A DNA stretch of 50,860 nucleotides, from contig JAFGBG010000078.1 in assembly GCA_016933295.1 (NCBI GenBank), forward strand, positions 1-50,860, given 5' to 3'. Made by a program: the position numbers and the translations under genes. The notes beneath the pieces were generated by a model. That model saw only the letters and a program-made list of their open reading frames with translations. It had not been told where the DNA came from and ran no database searches. Of the stretch, positions 9,865 to 19,108 are shown one piece after another. The first letter of the stretch is position 1. Each line of letters starts with the position of its first letter. Source of the stretch: Sedimentisphaerales bacterium (GTDB lineage: Bacteria > Planctomycetota > Phycisphaerae > Sedimentisphaerales > Anaerobacaceae).

Positions 9865-10422
9865 ATGAATTTTGGTAATCCGACATACGTTGGATGGAGG
9901 AGTTTTTTAACCATAACGATAGTTTTGGTGTCTCTGAGTACATCGGCTTATTGCCAGGGTTCGGATATTACTCTCTTTGTTCAGCAAACTCCCGACGGCG
10001 GCGGCGCGACAAATCCGACCACCGGTATTTATCATTTCCAGCCGCAATCTGAGGTCACACTGACCGCTACTCCGAGTCCCGGTTACCAGTTCGTTTACTG
10101 GCTCGGTGATGTCAGCAATCGCGAAGCCAGCAGTACGGTCGTTCATCTCGATAAACCGAAAATCGTAATAGCAGTGTTCGAGCAGTCAGACTATAACTTT
10201 TCAGGTGTGGGAGCGCCCGGCGGCGGCAGCGGCCTTACCAGAACTGCCGGAAATCTCAGTATCCAATCCGGCATAAACGCTTCGGCAGGTTCACGCCCGC
10301 AGGTTTATTCGTTAAGCGGTGATACGGAAGTGCCTGAACCGGCTACCGGGGTATTGCTGATTCTGGGTGGATTGTTCGTCTTAACAAAGCGACGCAAAAA
10401 AATCAAACCTTCTCGAAGTTAA
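9865..10422 (+). CDS. PEP-CTERM-sorted exported protein with an InlB-like repeat domain
   Basis: A signal peptide occupies residues about 10-31. A single beta-rich domain resembling divergent InlB B-repeats follows (pattern TPSPGYQFVYWLGD...VIAVFE, residues about 45-108), then a Gly/Ser-rich linker. The C-terminus has the tripartite PEP-CTERM signal: VPEPAT, a hydrophobic helix GVLLILGGLFVL, and a basic tail TKRRKK. In bacteria with exosortase this signal directs cleavage and surface or exopolysaccharide-linked delivery; no exosortase gene is in the window. The ORF-track start is a GTG at 9862. The ATG at 9865, 7 nt after GGAGG, is the better start. The 3' end overlaps the convergent YkgJ-type gene by 20 bp. 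Confidence 0.88.
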   Translation: MNFGNPTYVGWRSFLTITIVLVSLSTSAYCQGSDITLFVQQTPDGGGATNPTTGIYHFQPQSEVTLTATPSPGYQFVYWLGDVSNREASSTVVHLDKPKIVIAVFEQSDYNFSGVGAPGGGSGLTRTAGNLSIQSGINASAGSRPQVYSLSGDTEVPEPATGVLLILGGLFVLTKRRKKIKPSRS

Positions 10423-10675
10423 AACCGCAGGTCTGCTCCGTGATAAATTCAGACTCGGTTCGGGGATATTTCCTGCAATTCAAAGGGCGAATCGGGTAAA
10501 TCGAACAATATTCTTTGCCGTCTTCGGCACGTTTCAAAAAACGGCATAAATTCGGCAGTTTGCAGCACGCACCGCAATTGACACATTGACCTTTGCGGTT
10601 CTTCGAAACCGGCAGAAGGCACGTTAATGTTCTTTTCGCCTTGGCAGACCAGGTATTTTTATTCTCAACAGCCAT
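10403..10675 (-). CDS. YkgJ-family cysteine-cluster protein
   Basis: A 90-residue protein of the YkgJ / 'zinc- or iron-chelating' cysteine-cluster family (CxxCxxCC plus downstream Cys). The visible pattern is CVNCGACCKLPNLC, then EYCSIYPIRPLNCRKYP and a last TCGF; eight cysteines in all fit a metal or Fe-S cluster site. Function is unknown for most members. The SD is weak. Its 3' end overlaps the PEP-CTERM gene on the other strand, so the two transcripts converge tail to tail. Confidence 0.85.
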   Translation of the reverse strand: MAVENKNTWSAKAKRTLTCLLPVSKNRKGQCVNCGACCKLPNLCRFLKRAEDGKEYCSIYPIRPLNCRKYPRTESEFITEQTCGFNFEKV

Positions 10676-10709
10676 AATCCATTATTCTTTAAGTTGTATA
10701 ACTAAAGCG

Positions 10710-10796
10710 TAAAAGAGCAAAAGTGCATAAGTCTTTTGCTCCTGTGCCCTTATGCCCTTGTGTTCCTTTGCTCTTGTGCTCTTCTGTACTTAAGAC
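10710..10796. repeat. Mirrored 8-bp array B
   Basis: The left arm has 8-mers of the type AAAAGNGC (AAAAGAGC, AAAAGTGC). The right arm, 10733-10796, is eight consecutive in-register 8-mers of the type CTTNTGCY (CTTTTGCT, CTTATGCC, CTTGTGCT). The innermost GAGCAAAAG (10715-10723) and CTTTTGCTC (10733-10741) form a perfect 9-bp inverted repeat. It lies between the YkgJ-type gene (upstream side) and the end of the gene at 10826. Confidence 0.75.
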
Positions 10797-10825
10797 TATA
10801 CAATATTATATACATACTGTGAAGA

Positions 10826-12421
10826 TTATTTTTCCGACTCCGGCAGATTCGGGTCGATGGCCAGGACGGCGGATGCCGCTCTATAATTGCGGGATTTCTC
10901 ATCTTCCGACAGTGTAATTATCTTTTTAGCTAATTCCTTTGCCTCGTTTAGCTGTTTATCTGCAAGATGCACATACATCCTAATCGTCAGGGCCTGAACA
11001 TTATAAGGTGAATCTTTGAGGATTTCCTCAGCGGCATCGCGGGCCTTGAGAGGTTTATTACAGTCGAGAGCATAAAAAATATATGCCTCCGAAGCGGCTA
11101 ATCTGCCGTTTTTAAAGCCGGGATTAGAGAAAAAACTAATGCAGTTTTCCATAATTTGATCGGCCTGCTTCTCATAACCCATCTCGAAAAGAAAAGTTGC
11201 TGAATATTTATAGTCGTACATAAGCTGCTCGACCTGCGAAGGAAGACGCAGCTCGTGCATACGAAAAATGTTAAATGCCATCTGCTCGTAATCTTTCTTT
11301 TTAGAAGCTTCATTGAAAGCAGTTGCATACTTTTCAATGCCCTGGCGGCTCTGCTCGAAGCTCTGGTAGGCCGCAAGCCGGGCATCCATATCTTCGCCGG
11401 TGACATTCTTTATTGTCTCCAAAAGATCGTTGCCTGTTCTCGACTGCTTCGCCGATATTTCGTCTATAATCACGCTAATGCAATTAATTCCATAATTATC
11501 TATAAGCCTTTGCACCTCATATGTGGCGAAAACATAGCGGGCGTAGTTATATCTCTGTCCGGTTTCAGTCGGCATATCGCCAACCAGAAGGCATAAATTG
11601 CCCGACAGCCAGTATCGAAGATTAAGCTCTTTGTGCAGATCACGGAAGTCATTTACATCATAATCTTTAATGAAGCCGTCGGCGTATTCGGACCCTGCAT
11701 GTTTTTTTAAAAGCTCGTAAGTTATGGCGTTTGCTGTGCCGTCGCTGAACCAGCGACAATAGGGATCGGTGGGCCTGACTTGTCGAAGAAGAGTCATTTC
11801 AACAATTTCATGAATCATAAGGTCCATACTGATATCACCAAATAAATTTTGCAATATCTGAAAATTTACATCAGTATCTTTTTCAAAGTTATCACTTGAT
11901 GAAATTAGAAAAACATACTCGAAATTTTTATTCTGTTTGTCTTTGCCCGAGATTTCTATCTGAGGATCGTATAGCGCCGTGTCACTGGCTTTATCGTAAG
12001 TAAAATTCGGCAGTTCACCGCCTGAACGCAGGAACTCTTTTGTCGTGCTCTGCTTAACCAGATAAAAAGTCATGTTTTCAAAAGAAGGAAATGCACCTAT
12101 TAATGCCTTCCGGAAATTTTCCTGCATCTCGACTGGAGGGTCCTCTATCCCGAGAATACTGTTTATATCAGCTAAAATCTGAGCCTTTTTTGAGATGAGA
12201 ACATGTTGTTTTTTCCTCCTATCAAGAAATTCCTTATATTTTTCTTCGAAGAATGGAAGGTTCGGCTCAAACGATTTTTCGTAATAAAACGTCGCTCCTT
12301 CGATGGTGGTTGAATTGAGATTCAGCTTCTCCCAGGCATTGGGATCAGTCTGCGCCCTGACACAAACAGAGCAGCAGCACAAAAGAACCGGCAAAATCCA
12401 AAAGTGACTTTTTGCTGCCAT
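10826..12421 (-). CDS. Secreted gluzincin-like protein with altered active-site motif and TPR-like tail
   Basis: A 531-residue exported protein with a signal peptide (1-23, ending VRAQ). The middle region (about 200-330) has the layout of the peptidase-MA-like gluzincins: MIHEIVEMTL in place of HExxH, then WFSDGTANAIT where active members have W(L/F)SEGxAxY. The second zinc His is replaced by Glu and the third-ligand Glu by Asp, so classic zinc proteolysis is doubtful. The C-terminal third (about 385-525) is helical, with TPR-like pairs such as NKPLKARDAAEEILKDSPYN. SD GGAGGT lies 8 nt before the ATG. The gene stands alone, preceded by the terminator of the next gene upstream. It may be a substrate-binding or scaffolding pseudo-enzyme. 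Confidence 0.7.
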   Translation of the reverse strand: MAAKSHFWILPVLLCCCSVCVRAQTDPNAWEKLNLNSTTIEGATFYYEKSFEPNLPFFEEKYKEFLDRRKKQHVLISKKAQILADINSILGIEDPPVEMQENFRKALIGAFPSFENMTFYLVKQSTTKEFLRSGGELPNFTYDKASDTALYDPQIEISGKDKQNKNFEYVFLISSSDNFEKDTDVNFQILQNLFGDISMDLMIHEIVEMTLLRQVRPTDPYCRWFSDGTANAITYELLKKHAGSEYADGFIKDYDVNDFRDLHKELNLRYWLSGNLCLLVGDMPTETGQRYNYARYVFATYEVQRLIDNYGINCISVIIDEISAKQSRTGNDLLETIKNVTGEDMDARLAAYQSFEQSRQGIEKYATAFNEASKKKDYEQMAFNIFRMHELRLPSQVEQLMYDYKYSATFLFEMGYEKQADQIMENCISFFSNPGFKNGRLAASEAYIFYALDCNKPLKARDAAEEILKDSPYNVQALTIRMYVHLADKQLNEAKELAKKIITLSEDEKSRNYRAASAVLAIDPNLPESEK

Positions 12422-12566
12422 TACAAATACCTCCGCATACAGTATTTATTTTTGACAAAAAGCTCTGTCAGAGTTCTTTGATAATTATAAGGATTTCCGC
12501 CGGAATGAAAAAGAAAAAAAGGACATGAAAAAAATATGCCGGCTCGGCGAAATCATAGATAAAACA

Positions 12567-12606
12567 AAAGGGACCCATACTAAATTCGCTTAGTACAGGT
12601 CCCTTT
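12567..12606 (-). terminator. Rho-independent terminator of the 12655-14853 gene
   Basis: A perfect AAAGGGACC / GGTCCCTTT stem with an inner ACTAA / TTAGT stem. On the minus strand it is followed by TTTGTTTTAT, a U-rich tail. It separates this gene from the one at 10826-12421. Confidence 0.85.
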
Positions 12607-12654
12607 ATTAGCGAAATATTCTATGGCTAAATTATATTCTGCCGATACTACTTC

Positions 12655-14853
12655 TCAAAGAATGAAAAGGCAGATATTATCGAGGCCTATCCAGCCTTCG
12701 AGGGTATTATCGAATTCGATACCCAGCTTTTGACCTATTGCTTCGGGCACATCGTCTGCCGAGAAGGTTAAACTAAATTCCACCTTATCCTGCATGTTGT
12801 GACTCGAATCGTTATTGCCGTCGAGCAGATCGACTGTCTGGGCGGCAAGCTCGATGCGATTGCCGCTGCCGTCGTCATAATACATGCTCATTTTCAACTG
12901 TGTCGCACCGTAGTTATTCTCGGCATCGACCGTCAGAATATACTCCGCTGAGGCCTCGATAATATTACCCGTCAACTGCCATATCGACGGATCCGAGCCC
13001 ATCAAAAATGCCGACCAGTCTCCGTCCGACGGTGGAAATCTCGGTCCGGCACTTTCCACTCCGGAATCCGAAGGCGGCGTGTCGCTATTCCAGCCGGGAA
13101 CCGTATCCCAGCTTTTCAGCTTGCCCGTGCCTGGCTGCTCGAAGCTGTAATTTTCAACTTCCAGCGGCGTTGGTACGGCAGGCCGATACAATCGGATATC
13201 ATCGACGAGCACTCCGCCGGAACTACCGGTTGCGCCCGTACTTTCAAAGCCGATGGTCAGTGTCGTGACATTGCTCAGGTCCGCCCCGAGAGTGGCCAAA
13301 TCGATAGAAAGTTCCTGCCATTGGGCCAGGGTCAGATCTGGATCCAACGGCGCTTTAAGATCGTTAACCTTGATGTACATGCTCTCGGTCGCGGGATTAT
13401 TCGGATCACCGTACACCCACAGCGATAATCTCTCTGGCTCGAACGCGGCCCAGTTCCCGCCGATTAGAAGCTCCGCCGTGCTGATAGTGACCTCCGAGTA
13501 GCTCGCTGTCATGTTATTGAAGAAAATAGGCCCTGATTGAGCGCCTGAGCGGACAATTTCCGCCTCAACAAAATGTTCGTCATTGGCAAAGTCGGGATCG
13601 GGGTAACCCATTGTCGAGCCGTTTACTGTCGGATTATCATATCCATCTATCCATATCAGGAAAACTCTTCTGCTGCCTTCTTCATCTACATTGAGGTCGT
13701 TGTATGACTCGAAATCATCCACAACCAGATAATTCCTGACGGTGAAGCTCCAGAGATCGCCTTTCCACGGGCTTGCCGGGTCTGTTTCGCTATTTTCATC
13801 GATTTTCCAGTAGTAGGTTTGGCCGTATTCGAGAGGTTCGGCCGGAGTATAAGAAGAATCGGTCAGACCCTGTGCTATCAGCACATCCATCGGATTATCT
13901 CTATCGGCGTTATTGACGGCTTTGCGATCCTTCCCTAAGTAAACATCATGCGTATGTGCAAAAACGCCGGGCAGCCAGTTCAGGCCCGTCTCCGGCAGAA
14001 CTTCCTGCTGATTATCCGCCGGCTCAGGAAGGAAGGCCTCTGCCCGCGGCTCGATTCCGAGCATATAATCGATAGCTTTCAGGAAGACCTGCAAACCCTG
14101 CTCCGTGAGGTTATATGCCCCGCCGTAGCCATCGGTAACGGCCTGCGCCCCTGCGGCAAAATATAATCTTCTGTCCGCAGGAATCTGATTGGATCCCGGA
14201 TAGAACTCGACTCCTGCCTCCCACTCGGCAATATAAGCCCAGTCCTGGTCCGAAAGCGTGGCGATTAGCTTGCCGTTGCCGACATTGTCCGTAGCTATGA
14301 TCGAAATATTGCCGGAGTCCGCATTCGGGTCCATAATCTTCGCCCAGTTGTTCTCATCCAGTATCGTGCCGGAAAATATCGGATGTTCGAGATCCTCTAC
14401 TTCCACATCGACGGCGGGGTAATAAGTTGATAATTGTTGGGTTTCAAGACCGCCCATAGCCGTCGAATTAATCCAGCGCCAGCGGCTGCTCCTGACGAGA
14501 TAAGCATTCATCAGTATCATCGGCGAAGTAATGGAATTCCACTGTGTTACTTCATCCGTATTGCCGGCGTAGCCGCTGCTGTTGCTGTTGCGGCTGAAAA
14601 TAACCAAATCGGCGTTGTTCAAAAGCTCTATTTGATTGGGATCGAGCTCCGTCCATGTGCCCGGATTGGAATAGACGTTATGTCCGTAAGCAGTAATCAG
14701 GTCTATCCACGTCTGGTCATCGAGAATCCCGTCACCCTGTCCGTCAACAGGCTCGTCGCCGGCCTCGGAAACCCAGACGATATCCGCCGCATCGACCGAT
14801 GATATCAAACACATCGTCACTGCCAAAAAAATCAAAATTAATCTTCCACTCAT
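12655..14853 (-). CDS. Large secreted multidomain protein (ThuA/GATase-like N-terminus, Fn3-like module, beta-sandwich tail)
   Basis: A 732-residue exported protein. Signal peptide 1-22. Residues about 24-265 have a Rossmann-like pattern (DIVWVSEAGD..., NNADLVIFSRNSNSSGYAG) recalling ThuA or class I amidotransferase-like folds, but no catalytic triad was recognised. About 275-370 is an Fn3-like segment ending YYWKIDENSETDP...GDLWSFTV. A DDFESY segment follows with a carbohydrate-binding-like beta domain (about 375-560, with VLVDDIRLY). The last part (about 565-732) resembles a DUF642/CBM-type jelly roll beginning VENYSFEQPG. These architectures are typical of Planctomycete surface or polysaccharide-handling proteins; the substrate is unknown. 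A perfect AAGGAGGTGA SD fixes the start. Confidence 0.78.
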   Translation of the reverse strand: MSGRLILIFLAVTMCLISSVDAADIVWVSEAGDEPVDGQGDGILDDQTWIDLITAYGHNVYSNPGTWTELDPNQIELLNNADLVIFSRNSNSSGYAGNTDEVTQWNSITSPMILMNAYLVRSSRWRWINSTAMGGLETQQLSTYYPAVDVEVEDLEHPIFSGTILDENNWAKIMDPNADSGNISIIATDNVGNGKLIATLSDQDWAYIAEWEAGVEFYPGSNQIPADRRLYFAAGAQAVTDGYGGAYNLTEQGLQVFLKAIDYMLGIEPRAEAFLPEPADNQQEVLPETGLNWLPGVFAHTHDVYLGKDRKAVNNADRDNPMDVLIAQGLTDSSYTPAEPLEYGQTYYWKIDENSETDPASPWKGDLWSFTVRNYLVVDDFESYNDLNVDEEGSRRVFLIWIDGYDNPTVNGSTMGYPDPDFANDEHFVEAEIVRSGAQSGPIFFNNMTASYSEVTISTAELLIGGNWAAFEPERLSLWVYGDPNNPATESMYIKVNDLKAPLDPDLTLAQWQELSIDLATLGADLSNVTTLTIGFESTGATGSSGGVLVDDIRLYRPAVPTPLEVENYSFEQPGTGKLKSWDTVPGWNSDTPPSDSGVESAGPRFPPSDGDWSAFLMGSDPSIWQLTGNIIEASAEYILTVDAENNYGATQLKMSMYYDDGSGNRIELAAQTVDLLDGNNDSSHNMQDKVEFSLTFSADDVPEAIGQKLGIEFDNTLEGWIGLDNICLFIL

Positions 14854-15369
14854 AATTCACCTCCTTAAAGAACAATAATATTGGATACGTTTGGTTTTAT
14901 TTATATGTTAAATAAATGATGTTTCATATCTGCCCAGGATATTTTTTACTATTCTTTTTTGGATGAGTCCGATGAGCTTAGCCGTCAACGGCATACAGAA
15001 ACCGCCACTCCGACGAACCTCTCGCCAGGCTAAAAAAGCTAAAACCTCTCTCACGAAAAAGACAAGTACAATAAAAAAAAATTTCAACGTCTCCACAGGA
15101 TTTTCTTATCTATATACTACAGGATAAAATACCGCATAAGCAAGTGAATTTTATAGAATCACGGAGATTTCCCGGTAGTTTTTTCACGATTCTCTAAAAT
15201 CAAAATGCAAATTCGCCACATTCCAAACGCCGATTTTTCGCGTTGTTTCGGTTCCTTAAACAGAAGTACCACACTTACTCTTGACGCCCGGCCGTCACAA
15301 AGGGCCTTGCTCCGAGCGGTTCTATCTCTTAATTATCAAAAAGCTTCTTTATTACAAAAGTATTATCTC
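14854..15369. other. 516-bp intergenic region
   Basis: I see no convincing gene here. Short ORFs exist on both strands (for example 14908-15096 minus and 15205-15435 plus) but lack a Shine-Dalgarno site, domain features or normal composition. The promoter of the 12655-14853 gene should lie at its left end and the 3' end of the next minus-strand gene at its right end; no clear terminator hairpin was found. Confidence 0.5.
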
Positions 15370-17619
15370 TTACTCGGGACTGTTTGGCTCCGCCGTTTCG
15401 CGGGGAATATACAGCCTGATGTCGTCGATATATAACATGCCTTCTCCGGCCGGCTCCTGACTGCCTATATCACCGACACCGATTCCCACAGAACTTACAT
15501 TGGTAAGGTCCGCACCTTTATCTGCGAATTTCTGCAGCGGGATATTCCACTCTGTCCATGAGCTTATCAACGATGCGTTGGGGTCGTCGTGATAAACCGC
15601 TGCGCCGGTATTGCCGTTGAGAACGGCATACACAGGTTGCGGGTCGTTGACCGGTATTCCGATATCCTGGGCGCTCCACGGCTTCTCGCCGCCCGTTCCA
15701 TCAATAGTGACATTGGAAAATACCGCTTCGCAGGTTTGGGCCGAATCGTGACTGGTTACCGCCAGGCCGATGTAAATAGGCGATGTCATGGTAACGACTT
15801 TCAGCGAAAAACTCTCCCAGTTTTCGCCGTCAACCGAGTATCCCGTTCTGATAATTCCGGCGGGCGCACGCTCTAATTTCAGCCAGTATGGCGCCATGGC
15901 ATTCGGGTCCATGTCGTTATCTCCTCTTGCCGTGCCGCCGTCGGTATTGACGCGGGTCTGGAATCGCAGACCTTTTTCAGGGTCGGGCGTAAGCAGCAAA
16001 GCGGCATTTCTCGCGCCCGGCTCGAGCGAGTCGCGAATCATAATACCCGCCTTCGAATCTTTATTAATCGGCTCAAGAGATTCGACCTTGGCGATTATCG
16101 TAACAGTCTGATTGGAGGCAAGCTCCTTATACGCAAAATGGAACTCGTCGGCGGTATTCCAGATATCCGCACCGGCGGCCGTAATGGTATATTTTCCCCC
16201 GGGCTCTTCGGCAAAGCTGCTGGAATATGCCGGATAGCCTTTGAGCCAGAGCGACAGGGATTCGAGTCCGTACTGCGTCCAGTCCTGAGTTTCCGGCAGT
16301 TGTCGTTCGGCCTGGGAGTAGAATAATGTTCCGCTTGTTTCGAGAGTCGTCTCCTCGTTAACGGTCCCGTCGTTGTCGTATTTCAAAGGCATGGATTTTT
16401 TGCCGCCGTGTACCTGCTCTCTTTCGATATAAGGAGGGTCGAAATATCCGACCGTCATGCCGGTATTATTGACATAGTAGTCTTCCCAGATTTCATATAT
16501 GATATTTTCCTCGTCGTAGCTCTCGAAATCGTCCAGCACGTCGTAGTCGGCCACGGTAAAGCTCCAGACGTCACCTCTCCACGGAGCGTTCGGATCCAGG
16601 TCGTTGATTTCATCTACGCGCCAGTAGTATGTCCGGTCGAATTCGAGAAGATTCGGCGGCTCGTAATTATTATCCGTCATGCCCTGCTGAATCAGTACAC
16701 CTCGCGGATCGTCGGGCGTAGCTTCGTTTACATCGTTAAAATCGGTCCCGAAATATAAATCATGCGTAACGGCGGTAAGTCCCGCCCTCCAGCCAAGGGC
16801 CGTATCTCGCGCAACTTCTTTCTGCTCGTTCTTGGGCTTGGGAGCGCGTGCGAGTCCGGCAGGCACACCGACATCGAACATCGCGTACGAAATGTCGTCC
16901 TGCGACAGCGCCTCGTTAAACAATCGAACTTCGTCAATTGTGCCCCAGAAAGCATTGGCGCCGCCGAGATTGTCACAGCCGATGGTTATCGTGGAATCGG
17001 TCTTAGGGCCGAACTGAAATTTCGCGCTCGGGTCCTCTATCCCGCCGACCTGAACAAAACTCTCGACTTGTTCGCCGTCAACGAAAAGAGCTATATCTGT
17101 TCCGTCGAACGAGACTCCAAGATGGCACCATTCGTTTTCCGGCGGTATCTGCCCGAACTGGGTATCGAGTATATCATCGCCTCTGCTGGAGAATTTCATA
17201 TCGCCGTTGGTACTGACCTCAAGATACCACATTGTCTGCGCTACGTTGTCCACTACGTCCCAGCCGTCTCGCTTGCCGACTATTCCCTGCCAGCTGCCGT
17301 TTATTCCGGCCCATTTTATCCAGCATGTCACGGACAATTCGCCGGTCTCCTCGGAGGGATTCCATCTGCCGCAGTTAATCCAGTAAGGCGTTGGATCGGC
17401 TCCGTCGAAATAAATTGCCTTGCCGAAGTTGGTCGCGCTATCGACCCAGTTGGGCTCGGTCTGCGCCTCGCCGTCGTGACCGAAGCCGGAGAAATCCTTG
17501 ATTAACGTGCCGGCTCCTTCGTCCATCGGATAGTATGCGACCATATCGGCGAATGCGCCGGTAACCGCGAAACTCAGCAGTAATACAACAGGAACAAAGT
17601 AAGCTGTTTTCTTGAACAT
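15370..17619 (-). CDS. Secreted LamG-domain protein sharing the Fn3-like/DDFESY module
   Basis: A 749-residue exported protein with a signal peptide (1-24, ending GAFA). Residues about 25-255 are a LamG / concanavalin-like jelly roll (MVAYYPMDEGAGTLIKDFSG, ELSVTCWIKW, GTIDEVRLFNEALS), usually glycan-binding. About 262-365 is an Fn3-like module (HDLYFGTDFNDVN...YYWRVDEIND...GDVWSFTV) followed by DDFESY, clearly homologous to the module in the 12655-14853 protein. About 490-650 is a DUF1349-like beta domain (AGIMIRDSLEPGARNAALLL), then a final CBM-like part ending LYIDDIRLY. The ORF-track start at 17643 is replaced by the ATG at 17619, which has GGAGG 7-8 nt upstream. A role in binding or processing polysaccharide outside the cell is inferred. 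Confidence 0.85.
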   Translation of the reverse strand: MFKKTAYFVPVVLLLSFAVTGAFADMVAYYPMDEGAGTLIKDFSGFGHDGEAQTEPNWVDSATNFGKAIYFDGADPTPYWINCGRWNPSEETGELSVTCWIKWAGINGSWQGIVGKRDGWDVVDNVAQTMWYLEVSTNGDMKFSSRGDDILDTQFGQIPPENEWCHLGVSFDGTDIALFVDGEQVESFVQVGGIEDPSAKFQFGPKTDSTITIGCDNLGGANAFWGTIDEVRLFNEALSQDDISYAMFDVGVPAGLARAPKPKNEQKEVARDTALGWRAGLTAVTHDLYFGTDFNDVNEATPDDPRGVLIQQGMTDNNYEPPNLLEFDRTYYWRVDEINDLDPNAPWRGDVWSFTVADYDVLDDFESYDEENIIYEIWEDYYVNNTGMTVGYFDPPYIEREQVHGGKKSMPLKYDNDGTVNEETTLETSGTLFYSQAERQLPETQDWTQYGLESLSLWLKGYPAYSSSFAEEPGGKYTITAAGADIWNTADEFHFAYKELASNQTVTIIAKVESLEPINKDSKAGIMIRDSLEPGARNAALLLTPDPEKGLRFQTRVNTDGGTARGDNDMDPNAMAPYWLKLERAPAGIIRTGYSVDGENWESFSLKVVTMTSPIYIGLAVTSHDSAQTCEAVFSNVTIDGTGGEKPWSAQDIGIPVNDPQPVYAVLNGNTGAAVYHDDPNASLISSWTEWNIPLQKFADKGADLTNVSSVGIGVGDIGSQEPAGEGMLYIDDIRLYIPRETAEPNSPE

Positions 17620-18345
17620 GATTCTGCCTCCTTCAAAAAGCATTGGATTGAAAAGCCGCTGTTTTTTCGTATGCCGGAATGAATTTGCCGAAAGCAGGAA
17701 TTACCGGCTCCACCTCCTAAACAGTTTTCCAACGTGGCTTTACAAAAAAAACTACACCTCACATACCAAATATAGTCCTATTATAATGCATTTGCGGCAA
17801 AAAAACCACCATTTTTTATAAATAATCGCCCTAAAGCCCTCAATCTCGCATACCCGGCAAGAAAACAGCCTTTATAAAATGCCCATATCTCCTCCGTCGG
17901 TATCGATTATTTTCGCCGCTTCTTCGATAGTCGCCGAATCTGTTTCCGGCCATTTTAGTTTGATAAATTTCGTTTCCCTCGACCGCACGATGCATCATAC
18001 GCAACACGATGGCAAGAACTTCCGGCAAAACTGAATAATAGCAGGGTAAATTTGTCTGGTGTAAGCGATAACGAAAACAATTTGAAAAAAAGGGGAAATG
18101 GCGGCTTTTTTGTTCAATTGTTGATCGATCCCTTAGGGCCGGCAACATCTGTCTATGACTCATTCTATCTAAAGCTATTCTCTTAACATGTCAAGACTTG
18201 CTTAATAACCACACTTTTGATATAATCACGCTGGTTCCTTAAAGAAAATTCAAGCTTCTATGTATAAGGGTCCAGTTACACCTTACGAGTTTGCTATCAC
18301 TTGTCTTGGACCGAAGACGTAAGACATCCATTCTTGAGAAAAAGC
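17620..18345. other. 726-bp region upstream of the ECF sigma factor and the LamG gene
   Basis: This is a divergent intergenic region. ORFs in it (for example 17840-18163 minus) lack start signals and domain features. Apart from the promoter at 18198-18226 I see no structured element. A leader of about 115 nt separates that promoter from the sigma factor start. Confidence 0.5.
18198..18226 (+). promoter_or_regulatory. Sigma-70-type promoter for the ECF sigma factor gene
   Basis: TTGCTT at 18198-18203 and a perfect TATAAT at 18221-18226 with 17-nt spacing. This suggests housekeeping rather than autoregulated transcription of the sigma gene. Confidence 0.55.
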
Positions 18346-18915
18346 ATGACCGATGTCACGCGAATTTTGAACGCGATTGAGCAAGGCGATCCACGGGCAA
18401 CAGAGGAGTTGTTACCTTTGGTATATGAAGAATTGAGACTCCTGGCTGCCCAAAAAATGTCGCAGGAATCGCCGGGCCAAACACTCCAGGCAACAGCATT
18501 GGTTCATGAAGCTTATATTAGGCTGTTAGAAGGAAAAGACCAAAACTGGAATAGCAGAGGACATTTCTTTAGGGCGGCGGCGGAGGCGATGAGGAGGATA
18601 CTTGTTGAAATTGCTAGGAGGAAGAAAACGCAAAGGCATGGCGATGAACAAGCTCATAGATCATATGATGGAATTGAGATACCTATAGATACTCTACCAG
18701 AAGATATCATTTCCCTTGATGAGGCGTTGACAAAGCTGGCGGCTCAGGAACCTGCATTGGCTGAGGTGGTGAAACTTCGTTATTTTGCCGGGCTTACGAT
18801 GGAGCAAATAGCGGGAATAATGTCTGTCTCACGTCGTACTGCCACAAGCTACTGGGCTTATGCTCGATCTTGGTTACGTCGGGAGATAACAGCAGGAGAT
18901 GAATCATACCAATGA
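18346..18915 (+). CDS. ECF-type RNA polymerase sigma factor (Planctomycete Sig-70_X6 type)
   Basis: A 189-residue sigma factor with region 2 (DVTRILNAIEQGDP...ELLPLVYEELRLLA...) and region 4 (VVKLRYFAGLTMEQIAGIMSVSRRTATSYWAYARSWLRREI), the latter giving the -35-recognition helix-turn-helix. The QTLQATALVHEAYIRLL segment is characteristic of the TIGR02999-like family common in Planctomycetes and Acidobacteria. The ORF track starts at a TTG (18301). The family normally begins just before 'DVTR', so the ATG at 18346 is preferred, although its SD (GAGAA) is weak. The Ser/Thr kinase gene lies 193 bp downstream. Kinase-linked ECF factors are a known Planctomycete arrangement in which phosphorylation may replace an anti-sigma factor; that control is inferred here. 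Confidence 0.9.
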   Translation: MTDVTRILNAIEQGDPRATEELLPLVYEELRLLAAQKMSQESPGQTLQATALVHEAYIRLLEGKDQNWNSRGHFFRAAAEAMRRILVEIARRKKTQRHGDEQAHRSYDGIEIPIDTLPEDIISLDEALTKLAAQEPALAEVVKLRYFAGLTMEQIAGIMSVSRRTATSYWAYARSWLRREITAGDESYQ

Positions 18916-19050
18916 CAGCAGTTATGCCTAATATTTAATGATCTTAGTTTCTCTCTGATTGGTCAGTACTGGAGTCTTTACAGTGCAAGGTCAATGAAGT
19001 AAGAAAAAATTTAATTTTTTTTGCAGATACTCAGATATTTCTCTTCTCAT

Positions 19051-19079
19051 TTGCCGGAAAAATCTCGCACTATTATATA
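19051..19079 (+). promoter_or_regulatory. Possible promoter for the TPR-kinase gene
   Basis: TTGCCG at 19051-19056 and TATATA at 19074-19079 are spaced by 17 nt, about 30 bp before the start codon. The kinase may therefore also be transcribed independently of the sigma gene. Weak evidence. Confidence 0.35.
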
Positions 19080-19108
19080 GAAGACATCATTGTTTAGGAA
19101 AAGAACCT

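Noticed and set aside
14908-15096. 62-codon minus-strand ORF
   Set aside because: GTG start without Shine-Dalgarno site; composition does not resemble the neighbouring genes.
16762-17505. 247-codon plus-strand ORF
   Set aside because: Antisense to the LamG domain of the 15370-17619 gene.
17840-18163. 107-codon minus-strand ORF
   Set aside because: Arg-rich translation without domain or start signal, in the promoter region of the sigma gene.
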